Assembly: GCF_001735805.1 (NCBI RefSeq)
Contig: NZ_CP017248.1
Span: 3,348,001-3,412,000, forward strand
Direction: 5' to 3'
DNA length: 64,000 bases
Source of the DNA: Streptomyces fodineus
GTDB taxonomy: Bacteria > Actinomycetota > Actinomycetes > Streptomycetales > Streptomycetaceae
The notes beneath the pieces are model-generated. The model saw nothing but the letters and a program-made list of their open reading frames with translations. It searched no databases and was not told where the DNA came from. How positions within the stretch are numbered: position 1 is the stretch's first letter; each line of letters begins with the position of its first letter. Below are positions 48,455-58,712 of this stretch, one piece after another. A program made the translations under genes and the position numbers.

Positions 48455-49236
48455 GCGAGGTGCTGCGCGCCGAGGACGTCGGTCTCGTCCGGGACGGACG
48501 GCCCCTCCTGAAGGAGGTGTCGCTGACGGTCCGGGCCGGTGAGCACTGGGCACTGCTCGGCACCAACGGCGCGGGCAAGTCCACGCTGCTCGGGCTGCTC
48601 GGTGCCGTCGTGCATCCGACGCGGGGCACGGTGGAGGTGCTCGGGCGGCGGCTGGGCCGGGTCGATCTGCGGGAGCTGCGGGCCCATGTCGGGCACGTCA
48701 ACCCGCGCCATCCGCTGACCTCGCCGCTGACCGTACGGGATGTGGTGCTGACCGGGGTCACGAACTCGGTGGAGCCGGTGCCGCGGTGGCGGCCGTCCCC
48801 GGAGCAGGAGGAGCGGGCCGAGGCGTTGATCGGGACGCTGGGGCTCGCGGCGCTGGGGGACGCCCGCTGGCCGACGCTCTCGCAAGGGCAGCGCGGCCGG
48901 ACACTGATCGCCCGGGCCCTGATGCCCGAGCCCCGGCTGCTGCTCCTGGACGAGCCCGCGACCGGTCTGGATCTGCCCGGCCGGGAGCGGCTGATCGAGG
49001 CGCTTGAGGAACTGCGGGCCGCCCATCCGCGGCTGGCGACCGTGCTCGTCACCCATCACGTGGAGGAACTGCCGCCCGGCACCACCCACGCCCTGCTGCT
49101 GCGGGACGGCCGGGTGATCGCACAGGGACGGGCCGAGGAGGTCCTCACCGGCGACCAGGTCGGCACGTGCTTCGGCCTGCCGCTGACCCTTCAGCGGCAC
49201 GAGGGCCGGTGGAGCGTGCGGATCCGGCGGGCGTGA
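48451..49236 (+). CDS. ABC transporter ATP-binding protein (stand-alone)
   Basis: This 261-residue ABC ATPase has Walker [16 protein letters not shown] (about 40), an H(V)[12 protein letters not shown]-loop-region variant without the usual glutamine, signature [17 protein letters not shown] (about 145; LSQGQ in place of LSGGQ), Walker [13 protein letters not shown] and the switch VTHHVEEL. It resembles YlmA/ModF-type ATPases. The GTG at 48451 overlaps the LeuA stop (GTGA), so translation is coupled. No permease or binding protein follows, so its partner is unknown. Confidence 0.9.
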   Translation: MSEVLRAEDVGLVRDGRPLLKEVSLTVRAGEHWALLGTNGAGKSTLLGLLGAVVHPTRGTVEVLGRRLGRVDLRELRAHVGHVNPRHPLTSPLTVRDVVLTGVTNSVEPVPRWRPSPEQEERAEALIGTLGLAALGDARWPTLSQGQRGRTLIARALMPEPRLLLLDEPATGLDLPGRERLIEALEELRAAHPRLATVLVTHHVEELPPGTTHALLLRDGRVIAQGRAEEVLTGDQVGTCFGLPLTLQRHEGRWSVRIRRA

Positions 49237-49272
49237 CAGAGGGGGTCCTCGCCGGCGGGAGGGCCCCCTCTG
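49237..49272. terminator. Bidirectional terminator hairpin
   Basis: CAGAGGGGG (49237-49245) pairs exactly with CCCCCTCTG (49264-49272). It fills the gap between the ABC ATPase stop and the convergent EF-hand gene stop, so it can serve both transcripts. Confidence 0.75.
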
Positions 49273-49278
49273 CGCACG

Positions 49279-49491
49279 TCACTTGTTCAGGTAGGCCCAG
49301 AACTCGTCGAACGACAGGACCTTGTCGCCGTCGAGGTCCCGCTGCTTGATGATGGCCGCAGCCACCGTCTCGGTGACGTTCCAGTCACCCTCCTGGGCCA
49401 GGGCGGTCTTGAACTCGGCGGCGGTGATGAATCCGTCACCGTCCGCGTCGATCCGCTGGAACTGCTTGCGTGCTTCCTCGATGTCCGCCAC
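49279..49491 (-). CDS. Small EF-hand calcium-binding protein
   Basis: The 70-residue protein has two EF-hands. The first loop is DADGDGFITAAEF (about residues 15-27) and the second DLDGDKVLSFDEF (about 52-64). Both keep Asp at 1, 3 and 5 and Glu at 12, so calcium binding is expected. It belongs to the Streptomyces Cab group of small calmodulin-like proteins implicated in development. The start is GTG 49491, with GGCGGA upstream. The partner protein is unknown. Confidence 0.93.
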   Translation of the reverse strand: MADIEEARKQFQRIDADGDGFITAAEFKTALAQEGDWNVTETVAAAIIKQRDLDGDKVLSFDEFWAYLNK

Positions 49492-49589
49492 CGATCCGCC
49501 CCTTTTGCTCGTGTTTCTGATGCCGTGCTGGCGTACTGACGCTGGTCAGATTAACGGCCCGCACGAGCCCGGAGTGCGGCGACCACCGG

Positions 49590-49694
49590 TCAGCGCCAGG
49601 GCGCGTAGTACGGATTGCTCTCTCAGTCGCGTCGATGCAGTAGTTGTAGCCGGCTTTCGCCGGACCGCGGCTGTCGCTGCGGTAGAGCGTGCGG
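49590..49694 (-). pseudogene. Decayed coding fragment with an ADP-ribosyltransferase-like motif
   Basis: Just past the beta-propeller stop, the minus strand reads ADRTLYRSDSRGP then AKAGYNYCIDATE, with C or G at nearly every third position and no start codon. A two-base slip in GAGAGAG near 49617-49623 joins SNPYYAPWR and a TGA at 49590-49592. LYRSDSRGP recalls the RxDxRxP start of pertussis-toxin or Scabin-like ADP-ribosyltransferases, and the YxYxIDAT part a later strand, so it may be an internally deleted remnant. The match is by eye only. Confidence 0.4.
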
Positions 49695-50882
49695 TCAGCG
49701 GAAGATGCCGGTGTGCCCGAGCGAGTAGCGGCCCGGCTGCGGGTAGACCGCGAGGCCGTGCGGGCCGCTGCCGACCTTGATGCGGGCCAGTTCCTTCCCG
49801 GTCCGGGTGTCGATGGCGTACACCTCGGAGTTGTAGCGGCCGGACAGCCACAGCACCTTGCCGTCGACGGAGACGCCGCCCATGTCGGGGCTGCCGCCGC
49901 CGGGCAGGTGCCACTTCTTGGTGAGCCGGTTCTGGGTGAAGTCGAAGACGGAGATGGTGCCCTCACCCCGGTTGGAGATGTACATCTCGCGGGAGTCGCG
50001 GCTGATGTAGAGGCCGTGCGCGCCCTTGCCGGTGTAGAGGAACGTCGGCCGGGTGAACTTGTCGCCGTCGAGGATCCACAGGCCGTTGGCCACCATGTCG
50101 GCGATGTAGAACAGCTTGCCGTCCGGGGAGATCTTGACGTCCTGCGGCATCGCTCCGTGGTGCGGCAGTCTCTCCTGCTCGACGACCTTCATCCGCGCGG
50201 TGTCGACCTTGAGGACCTCGCCGCTGAACTCGCAGGAGACGATGAAGTAGCGCCCGTCCGGGGAGAAGTCGGCGTGGTTGACGCCGTAGCAGCTGACGGG
50301 CACGGACTTCACGACCTTCATGGTGTGCGCGTCACGGAAGACGAGCGCGCGGTCCATGGAGGCCATGACGACGGCGTACTTGCCGTCGGGCGTGAAGTAC
50401 AGGTTGTACGGGTCGTGCACCTTGACCGGCTTGCCGGCCTTGCCGGTCTTCGGGTCGATGGGGGTCAGGCTGTTGCCGAGGTCGTTGTTGACCCACAGGG
50501 TCTTCAGGTCCCAGGACGGCACGACGTGCTGGGGCTGGCGGCCGACCGGGATGGTGTCGATGATCTTGTAGGTCTTCGGGTCGATGACGGTGACGGTGTT
50601 GGAGTTGGTGTTGGGCACGTACACCCGGGAGGGGAAGTCCCGGACCACCGGGGAGAGTTGGTTGGGGCGGTCGGCGGAGTAGAGGTCCTTCGGGTCCTCG
50701 ACCGGCGGCATCCCGGGCAGCACGTTCACCTGACGCTTGCCGTTGCCCGGCTGGGCCGGCGCCTTGCTGGCCAGGGCCTCGTTCCCGTGGTGCTGAGAAC
50801 CCGAAGTGCACGCGGACAGCAGCGTCAGGGCGGTGAGGGCGGCACCGGCGGCCAGCAGGCGGACGGCTTTCGTGGTTCTCAT
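49695..50882 (-). CDS. YVTN-type beta-propeller lipoprotein
   Basis: The 395-residue exported protein has a lipoprotein signal (RLLAAGAALTALTLLSAC, Cys about residue 25). It consists of seven-bladed propeller repeats: SRVYVPNTNSNTVTVIDPKTYKI, TLWVNNDLGNSLTPIDP, YFIVSCEFSGEVLKVD, LFYIADMVANGLWILDG, EMYISNRGEGTISVFDF and LWLSGRYNSEVYAIDTRTG. These propellers bind ligands or partner proteins. The ATG at 50882 overlaps the stop of the deacetylase-like gene (ATGA), so the two are coupled and likely act together at the cell surface. Confidence 0.92.
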   Translation of the reverse strand: MRTTKAVRLLAAGAALTALTLLSACTSGSQHHGNEALASKAPAQPGNGKRQVNVLPGMPPVEDPKDLYSADRPNQLSPVVRDFPSRVYVPNTNSNTVTVIDPKTYKIIDTIPVGRQPQHVVPSWDLKTLWVNNDLGNSLTPIDPKTGKAGKPVKVHDPYNLYFTPDGKYAVVMASMDRALVFRDAHTMKVVKSVPVSCYGVNHADFSPDGRYFIVSCEFSGEVLKVDTARMKVVEQERLPHHGAMPQDVKISPDGKLFYIADMVANGLWILDGDKFTRPTFLYTGKGAHGLYISRDSREMYISNRGEGTISVFDFTQNRLTKKWHLPGGGSPDMGGVSVDGKVLWLSGRYNSEVYAIDTRTGKELARIKVGSGPHGLAVYPQPGRYSLGHTGIFR

Positions 50883-51700
50883 CAGCTCAGCAGCTCCGTG
50901 GTGGTGACCGCGCGCAGTCCACGGCGGTCGAGTTCGTGGAGGAGGTCGGGCAGGGCGGCAACGGTGTCCGGGTACCCGAAGTGCATGCTCACCACCGACC
51001 CGCTGCGCACTTCGGCGAGAACCTTGCGGGTGACGGCGGCGGCGCCAGGCCGGGTGTAGTCGAGCGAGTCGACGTCGTACGACAGCACATGCGGGTAGCC
51101 GGCGGCGCGGGCGAGGCCGGCGACCAGCGGGGAGGCGGTCGGCGAGCGGGAGGGGCGGAACCAGGTGCCGATGGAACCGGTGAGCTTCCTCAGCCGGTCC
51201 GCGCAGTCGGTGATCTCCTTGCGGGCGTCCGCCTCGGCCATGGTGTTGATGGAGATGTGCCGTTGGGTGTGGTTGCCGAGGTCGTGGCCGCCGTCGAGGA
51301 TCCGGCGGGCGATGTCGGGGTGTTCGTCCAGCCAGGTGCCGACGGCGAGCACGGTGAGGTGGGCGCCGTGCTTCTCGGCCGTGCCGAGCAGGGAGTGGGC
51401 GATGCCGGGATCGCCCTGGCCGTGGAAGGTGAGGGCGACCCAGGGGCGGGTGCGCGGGCCGTGGGTGATCTGGGCGGGCTGCCCGGGGTAGGCCCGCGGG
51501 GCGGGGGCCGGCCCGGCGCCGGCCGGGGGGTGGCCGGAGGCGCCGGTGCCGGACGGGGACACGGAAGGGGACTCGGAGTCCGGGGCATGGGGCGGGGAGG
51601 CCTGGCCCGCACCGCAACCGGCGGCGAGCGCACCGCCGGCGACGAGCCCCGCTCCCGCGCGCAGCACCCCACGTCGGTTGGTTGTGGTCACCCGCACCAT
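50882..51700 (-). CDS. Polysaccharide deacetylase-like (CE4 NodB) lipoprotein, atypical active site
   Basis: The 272-residue protein has a signal that is twin-arginine-like (TNRRGVLRAGAGLVAGG) with a lipobox LAAGC, a Pro/Ser-rich linker, then a NodB fold at about 85-272. CE4 motif 1, normally TFDDG, reads TFHGQGDPG, so the usual base and metal-binding aspartates are absent. Motif 2 is present (GNHTQRH, about 140). Motif 3 is RPSRSP, motif 4 DVDSLDYTRPG and motif 5 SMHFGYPDT. It may have altered chemistry or none. It is coupled to the beta-propeller gene. Confidence 0.88.
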   Translation of the reverse strand: MVRVTTTNRRGVLRAGAGLVAGGALAAGCGAGQASPPHAPDSESPSVSPSGTGASGHPPAGAGPAPAPRAYPGQPAQITHGPRTRPWVALTFHGQGDPGIAHSLLGTAEKHGAHLTVLAVGTWLDEHPDIARRILDGGHDLGNHTQRHISINTMAEADARKEITDCADRLRKLTGSIGTWFRPSRSPTASPLVAGLARAAGYPHVLSYDVDSLDYTRPGAAAVTRKVLAEVRSGSVVSMHFGYPDTVAALPDLLHELDRRGLRAVTTTELLS

Positions 51701-51734
51701 TTAAGGGGCGATAGGTAAGAAAACCGCCGATTGG

Positions 51735-51757
51735 CCCGAAAGAGGTCTGATTTCGGG
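51735..51757 (-). terminator. CCCGAAA/TTTCGGG hairpin
   Basis: Perfect 7-base arms (51735-51741 and 51751-51757) with a 9-base loop lie between the ATPase-like gene stop and the start of the deacetylase-like gene. It is either a terminator of the upstream gene or an operator of the downstream one. Confidence 0.5.
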
Positions 51758-51785
51758 TCGCCGTAAGGTCCGGGCCATGCCCTCG

Positions 51786-52289
51786 CTACCTGTCGGCCAC
51801 CCGCATCTCGAACCAGGTGGTCTTGCCCCGCGGCAGCAGATCCACGCCCCAGCGGTCGGAGAGCTTGTCGACGAGGAACAGGCCGCGCCCGCTGACGTCC
51901 AGTTCCTGCACGGGCATCAGACAGGGCAGGCCGCGCGAGGGGTCGCGGACCTCCACCCGGATCCAGCCGGGGCGGCGGCGCATGCGCAGGCCGAAGACCC
52001 GGGCGCCGGTGTGCCGTACGGCGTTGCCGACGAGTTCCGACACGAGTAAGACGGCGTCCTCGGTCAGCTTGGGGGTCAGCCGCCAGGTGCGCAGGACGAC
52101 GACCTGGGCGAGCCGGCGGGCGGCGGCCGCGGATTCCGGGCGGGACGGCAGCGGCACCTCCAGCTCCGCCGGGTTGCCGTACAGTTCGAGCGCCTTGAGC
52201 GCCTGTTCGTCCTCGACCCCGGGCGACCAGCGCGCCGCGGCCGCACGGCTGTGTCCCCGCGGCTGTTCGATGCCCTCCAGCCCCGCCAT
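51786..52289 (-). CDS. Anti-sigma-factor-like serine kinase ATPase (HATPase_c_2)
   Basis: The 167-residue protein has a GHKL ATP-binding domain: the N-box LTEDAVLLVSELVGNAVRHTG at about residues 72-92, then the G1 region VEVRDPSRGLPCL and G2-like DVSGRGLFLVDKLSDRWGV (about 130). This is the typical Streptomyces RsbW-like family. Such proteins bind sigma factors or phosphorylate anti-anti-sigma partners, but no such partner is adjacent, so the target is unknown. The start is ATG 52289; an upstream in-frame ATG would add a poorly conserved leader. Confidence 0.88.
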   Translation of the reverse strand: MAGLEGIEQPRGHSRAAAARWSPGVEDEQALKALELYGNPAELEVPLPSRPESAAAARRLAQVVVLRTWRLTPKLTEDAVLLVSELVGNAVRHTGARVFGLRMRRRPGWIRVEVRDPSRGLPCLMPVQELDVSGRGLFLVDKLSDRWGVDLLPRGKTTWFEMRVADR

Positions 52290-52577
52290 GCCCCCATGAT
52301 GGCGGCCCGGAGCCGTCTTGGGGGCCGTTCCGAAGGAATACGCCCCCTGTACGCCCCCGTGCTCCGCCGAGCGCCCGGCATATGCCGAAGGCATGTCACT
52401 CGCCAGTAAGGGCCGGTTGACCTGCGAAGACGACTCACTTCCGGGCAATCGCCAAACTCCCTCGACGGCGCAGGCTTAATGCTGCCTTAAGGCTCCCATA
52501 AACCGCCCCATCGAGGGACCCGGACGAGTCGACGCGTCAATTGCAAGGGGCCCCAAGGGAGTTACTGGAAAGTTCAC
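52290..52577. other. Intergenic region upstream of the ATPase-like gene
   Basis: About 290 bases with no convincing gene. It includes a 12-base palindrome CGGCATATGCCG (52376-52387) and should contain the promoter of the ATPase-like gene. Neither a clear promoter nor repeats could be fixed. Confidence 0.5.
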
Positions 52578-52596
52578 TCCGCTGACGCTCAGCGGA
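52578..52596 (-). terminator. Hairpin overlapping the enoyl-CoA hydratase stop
   Basis: TCCGCTGA (52578-52585) and TCAGCGGA (52589-52596) are perfect arms around CGC. They include the stop codon of the hydratase gene. A terminator function is plausible. Confidence 0.5.
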
Positions 52597-53356
52597 ACTT
52601 GGCCTTGCCCGGCCCCTCCTCCACGAAGCTGCGCATGCCGGTCTCGCGGTCCTCGGTGGCGAACAGGCCCGCGAACCAGTTGCGTTCGACGGCGAGGCCG
52701 GTGTCGATGTCGGTCTCCAGGCCGGTGTCGACCGACTCCTTCGCCGCGCGCAGGGCGATCGCCGGGCCCTGGGCGAGCTTCGCGGCCCAGGCGTGCGCCT
52801 GCTCGTACACCTCGGCGGCCGGGACGACGCGGTCCACCAGGCCGATCGCGAGGGCCTCGTCGGCCTTGACCTGACGGCCCGTGAAGATGAGGTCCTTGGC
52901 CTTGGAGGGGCCGACCAGCCGGGACAGCCGCTGGGTGCCGCCGGCGCCCGGGATCAGGCCGAGCAGGATCTCGGGCTGGCCGAGCTTGGCGTTGTCGCCG
53001 GCGATGCGGTAGTCGGCGCACAGGGCGAGTTCGCAGCCGCCGCCGAGCGCGTAGCCGGTGATGGCGGCGACGACGGGCTTGGGGATGCGGGCCACGGCCG
53101 TGAAGGAGTCCTGCAGCGCGCGGGCGCGCAGGACCATCGCGGTGTGGTCCATGTTCTGCATCTCCTTGATGTCCGCGCCCGCCGCGAACACCCGCTCGCC
53201 GCCGTAGATCACCACGGCGCGCACGTCGTCGCGGCGCGTGGCCTCCTCGGCGAGCTCCTTCAGCCGGTCCTGGGTGGCGACGTCCAGCGCGTTCATCGGC
53301 GGACGGTCCAGGCGCAGGGTTCCGACGCCTTCGGCGACTTCGAGATTGACGGTCAT
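52589..53356 (-). CDS. Enoyl-CoA hydratase/isomerase (crotonase family)
   Basis: The 255-residue crotonase has the oxyanion hole in FAAGADIKEM (about residue 58) and ITGYALGGGCELALCADYRIA (about 95-115). Both hydratase glutamates are in place, Glu in GGGCELAL and Glu in GQPEILLGLIPGAGGTQRL (about 127). This favours a true hydratase in fatty-acid or amino-acid beta-oxidation, though the physiological substrate is unknown. ATG 53356 gives the usual MTVNLEVAEGVGTLRLDRP start. Confidence 0.95.
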   Translation of the reverse strand: MTVNLEVAEGVGTLRLDRPPMNALDVATQDRLKELAEEATRRDDVRAVVIYGGERVFAAGADIKEMQNMDHTAMVLRARALQDSFTAVARIPKPVVAAITGYALGGGCELALCADYRIAGDNAKLGQPEILLGLIPGAGGTQRLSRLVGPSKAKDLIFTGRQVKADEALAIGLVDRVVPAAEVYEQAHAWAAKLAQGPAIALRAAKESVDTGLETDIDTGLAVERNWFAGLFATEDRETGMRSFVEEGPGKAKFR

Positions 53357-53387
53357 GCAGGCCAGGTTAACGGCCACTAACGACAAT

Positions 53388-53420
53388 GGACCCGGTGCCA
53401 TGGATCACAGCACCGGGCCC
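53388..53420 (-). terminator. Terminator of the first L,D-transpeptidase gene
   Basis: GGACCCGGTGC (53388-53398) pairs with GCACCGGGCCC (53410-53420) with one G-U, around an 11-base loop. It lies 16 bases beyond the transpeptidase stop and is followed on the minus strand by a T-rich run (ATTGTCGTTAGT). Confidence 0.75.
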
Positions 53421-53436
53421 GTACGTCAGAGGTGGC

Positions 53437-54663
53437 TCACTTCTTCCAGTCGGCCCACGACATGTTCCACCCGTTCAGCCCATTGTCCGGGGACACCGTA
53501 CGGTCGTCCGCGTTCTTCACGACCACCACGTCGCCGATGATCGAGTGGTCGAACATCCATGCGGCCGGGGTCGAGCCGTCGGAGCCGCCGCGCACGTCGC
53601 TCAGGCCGACGCAGCCGTGGCTGGCGTTGTAGTTGCCGAAGGCGTCGCCGCCCCAGTAGTTGCCGTGCAGGAAGGTGCCTGAGGTGGTCAGGCGCATGGC
53701 GTGCGGGACGTCCTTGATGTCGTACTCGCCGCCGTAGCCGACGGTCTCGCCGTTCATGCGGGTCACCGCGAGCTTCTCGGTGATGACCATCTGGCCGTTC
53801 CAGGTGTCGTAACCGGGCTTGCCGGTGGTGACCGGGATGGTCTTGATGACCTTGCCGTCCTGGGTGACCTTCATCGTGTGCTTCTTGGCGTCCACGACGG
53901 AGACCTGGTTGCGGCCGATGGTGAACTTGATGGTCTTGTGCTGCTTGCCGTAGACGCCGTCGCGGCCCTCTACGCCGTCCAGGTTCAGGTCGACGGTGAC
54001 CTTGGTGCCTGCCTTCCAGTACTTCTCCGGGCGGAAGTCCAGGCGGTCGTTGCCGAACCAGTGGCCCTCGACGTCGACGGCCGGCTCGGTCCTGATCCTG
54101 ATGGCCTTCTCCACGGCCTGCGGGCTCGTGATGCCCCGGGTGAAGTTGACGGAGAACGGCATTCCCACGCCGACGGTGGAGCCGTCCTCGGGGGTGAAGT
54201 AGCCGAGGAAGGTGTTCTTCGGGGTGAGGGTGGTGAACGTGGAGTCCTCGGCGGCCTCGCGGCCCTCGGAGTCCTTGGCGACCGCGTGCACCGTGTACTT
54301 GGTGGACGCGGTCAGATGGGTCGCCGGCGTCCAGGACGCGCCCCCGCCGGTGATGCTGCCGGGGACCGCCGCGCCCTTGGCGTCCTTGACGGTGACCTCG
54401 GTCAGCTTGCCGCGCGCGACGTTCACCTTGAGCGCGCCGCTGGTGTCGACGCCGGTGGCGCCGGACTTGGGCGATATGGAGACGGCGGCGGCGGACTGCT
54501 CCTTGCCCTGCTGGGTCTCCTTGCCCTTGCCGTCGCCCGAACCCTTGCCGCCGCCCCCGCCGCACGCCGCGAGGGAGAGCACCAGGGCACCGGCCGTCAG
54601 TGCCAGTCCCTTACGGCCTCGCCGCCCCGCCGCCGACGCCCCCGGTATAGGCCGTATGTTCAA
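53437..54663 (-). CDS. L,D-transpeptidase lipoprotein, first copy
   Basis: This 408-residue exported enzyme makes 3-3 peptidoglycan cross-links. It has a lipoprotein signal (GLALTAGALVLSLAAC, Cys about 34), two Ig-like domains (about 55-265: VSISPKSGATGVDTSG, TFTTLTPKNTFLGYFTPEDG) and a YkuD domain. The catalytic Cys is in NASHGCVGLSD (about 360), with the His in GTFLHGNYWGG. The TTG at 54663 was chosen because GGGGAG lies six bases upstream and the protein then begins LNIRPIPGAS. A GTG at 54708 is the alternative. A paralogue lies directly upstream. Confidence 0.95.
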   Translation of the reverse strand: MNIRPIPGASAAGRRGRKGLALTAGALVLSLAACGGGGGKGSGDGKGKETQQGKEQSAAAVSISPKSGATGVDTSGALKVNVARGKLTEVTVKDAKGAAVPGSITGGGASWTPATHLTASTKYTVHAVAKDSEGREAAEDSTFTTLTPKNTFLGYFTPEDGSTVGVGMPFSVNFTRGITSPQAVEKAIRIRTEPAVDVEGHWFGNDRLDFRPEKYWKAGTKVTVDLNLDGVEGRDGVYGKQHKTIKFTIGRNQVSVVDAKKHTMKVTQDGKVIKTIPVTTGKPGYDTWNGQMVITEKLAVTRMNGETVGYGGEYDIKDVPHAMRLTTSGTFLHGNYWGGDAFGNYNASHGCVGLSDVRGGSDGSTPAAWMFDHSIIGDVVVVKNADDRTVSPDNGLNGWNMSWADWKK

Positions 54664-54822
54664 GTCGTTCTCCCCTCGCCGGGCCTGGTCGGACCCGCTC
54701 CCCACCACATTGGTGCGCGCATATTAACCGCCCGGTTTTGAGCTGGGTGTCAGGCGTATGTCACCGTTCCGTCGCAACTTCCGCCCGCACCCCGCCGCCC
54801 GAAGTCCGGGCCCCTCACCTGG

Positions 54823-56064
54823 TTACTTCACCGCGCTGCCCGCTTTCCACTCCTGCCAGGTCATGTTCCAGCCGCCGAGGCCGTTGTCGGGAGCGACGGT
54901 CCGCTCCCTGCTGCCCACGACCTCGATGACGTCACCGATGAGGCTGCGGTCGAAGAACCAGCCGGCCGGGGTGGCCGAACTGCCGCCCTTGACGTCCCTG
55001 AGGCCCACGCAGCCGTGACTGACGTTGACGCGCCCGGGGGCGTCCGGCGACCAGTAGTTGCCGTGCAGATAGGTCCCGGAGTCGGTGAGCTTCATGGCGT
55101 GCGGGACGTCGGGGATGTCGTACTCGCCGCCGAAACCGACCGTGTGGCTGTTCATGCGGGTGACGTCCAGCATGTCCATCACCACCATCTTCCCGTTGTA
55201 CGTGGGGTTGCCGGGGGCGCCCGCGGTGACCGGCACGGTGGCGAGCAGCCGGCCGTCCCGGCGCACCTGCATGGTGTGCCGGGCCGCGTCCACCAGCGAG
55301 ACCTGGCTGCGGCCGACGGTGAACGCGAAGGTCTTGTCCTGCAACCCGTAGACACCGGGCGCCCCTTGGACGTCCCGCAGGTTCAGGTCGACGGTGACCT
55401 CGGTGCCGGGCTTCCAGTACTGCTCGGGGCGGAAGTCGAGCCGGCTGCCGCCGAACCAGTGCGGGCGGATCTCGACGGGCGGCTGCGCGCTGACCCGCAC
55501 GGCGCGTTCGACGGCGGCGCGGTCGGTGATCTCCCGGCTGAAGGAGAGGGAGACGATCATGCCGGTGCCGACGACGGCCCGGTTCTCGGGGGTGACGTAG
55601 CCGATGAACCGCTCCTCGGGGACGAGCGTGGTGAAGGTGGTGTGCCGGGCCGAGCGGCGGCCGTCGGCGTCCAGCGCCACCACGTCGACGGTGTACTTGG
55701 CGGCGAGCGCCAGCCGGTCCTCGTCGGGCCGCCAGGTCCTGCCGTCCGCGCCGATGCGCCCGGGGACCGGGGAGTCCTGCGCGTCCTGCGACTTGACGAC
55801 GGTCACCTTCTCCAGGCGCCCGTCGGGCACCCGTACCCGCAGCCGCTGCTCGGGCCGGACGCCCTTGCTGTCGTCGTCGGGGGTGACATGGATGACGTCC
55901 TCGGGTGCCGGGGGTCTGCCGAGCTCCGAGCCCACCCCGAAGGCTCCGCCCAGCCCGAGCGGCCCGGAGCCACCGGCGGAACACCCTGCGAGCAGTGCCA
56001 CCCATGTCAGTACGGCGGCCAGCGCGGCTCCCGTGCGCCGTGCGCGTCCTTGTACGTGCCTCAC
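54823..56064 (-). CDS. L,D-transpeptidase lipoprotein, second copy
   Basis: This 413-residue paralogue of the next gene shares the same layout: a lipoprotein signal (TGAALAAVLTWVALLAGC, Cys about 27), Ig-like domains (VIHVTPDDDSKGVRPEQ; TFTTLVPEERFIGYVTPEN) and a YkuD catalytic domain with the Cys in NVSHGCVGLRDV (about 360) and a His in GTYLHGNYWSP. The start is taken as GTG 56064, but its ribosome site is weak. Tandem duplication with clear divergence suggests separate control or substrate preference. Confidence 0.93.
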   Translation of the reverse strand: MRHVQGRARRTGAALAAVLTWVALLAGCSAGGSGPLGLGGAFGVGSELGRPPAPEDVIHVTPDDDSKGVRPEQRLRVRVPDGRLEKVTVVKSQDAQDSPVPGRIGADGRTWRPDEDRLALAAKYTVDVVALDADGRRSARHTTFTTLVPEERFIGYVTPENRAVVGTGMIVSLSFSREITDRAAVERAVRVSAQPPVEIRPHWFGGSRLDFRPEQYWKPGTEVTVDLNLRDVQGAPGVYGLQDKTFAFTVGRSQVSLVDAARHTMQVRRDGRLLATVPVTAGAPGNPTYNGKMVVMDMLDVTRMNSHTVGFGGEYDIPDVPHAMKLTDSGTYLHGNYWSPDAPGRVNVSHGCVGLRDVKGGSSATPAGWFFDRSLIGDVIEVVGSRERTVAPDNGLGGWNMTWQEWKAGSAVK

Positions 56065-56172
56065 GCGGGACTCAACGACCGGGCCCGCTCCGGGGAAACG
56101 TGAGTGCGACGCACGCACTGGGCAGAACAGAGGGAAGGACGACACGCTGGGGAGCCGCCGCGCCCGCGCCGG

Positions 56173-56253
56173 AGGGGGCGCCTTCTGGATCAGGTCGGCT
56201 GAGCGGGACAGCACGGGACGGCCGACGCCGACAGGGACCAGGAGGCGCCCCCT
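56173..56253. promoter_or_regulatory. Long-range inverted repeat upstream of glgX
   Basis: AGGGGGCGCCTTCTGG (56173-56188) and CCAGGAGGCGCCCCCT (56238-56253) are nearly perfect reverse complements, 49 bases apart. They lie in the 295-base gap between the divergent transpeptidase and glgX genes, which otherwise shows nothing clear. It could be a paired operator or a stem in the glgX leader. Confidence 0.5.
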
Positions 56254-56359
56254 ACCGTCGGGGCGCAGCCGTGGCGGGTGGCCGAGGGTGCCTTGCGGCA
56301 TGCTCGCCCACCCGGTACGGCGGACTGTGCCGCCCCCGGGCTGAAAGAGGGGCCGACAG

Positions 56360-58606
<2,247 letters not shown>

Positions 58607-58712
58607 TCCCGGGTGAGACCTGTGCGTGACGTGGATCACGCTCGTCCGGTGCAGCGTTCCGCGGCCTCCAGGGCCTTTCTCCTGGTGTAGACAGCCGGCG
58701 AGGACAGGGACC

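Noticed and set aside
58626..58712. An N-terminal extension of the sigma factor from 58626
   Set aside because: The extra residues (Trp/Pro/Cys-rich) are not sigma-like, and a good AGGA site precedes GTG 58713.
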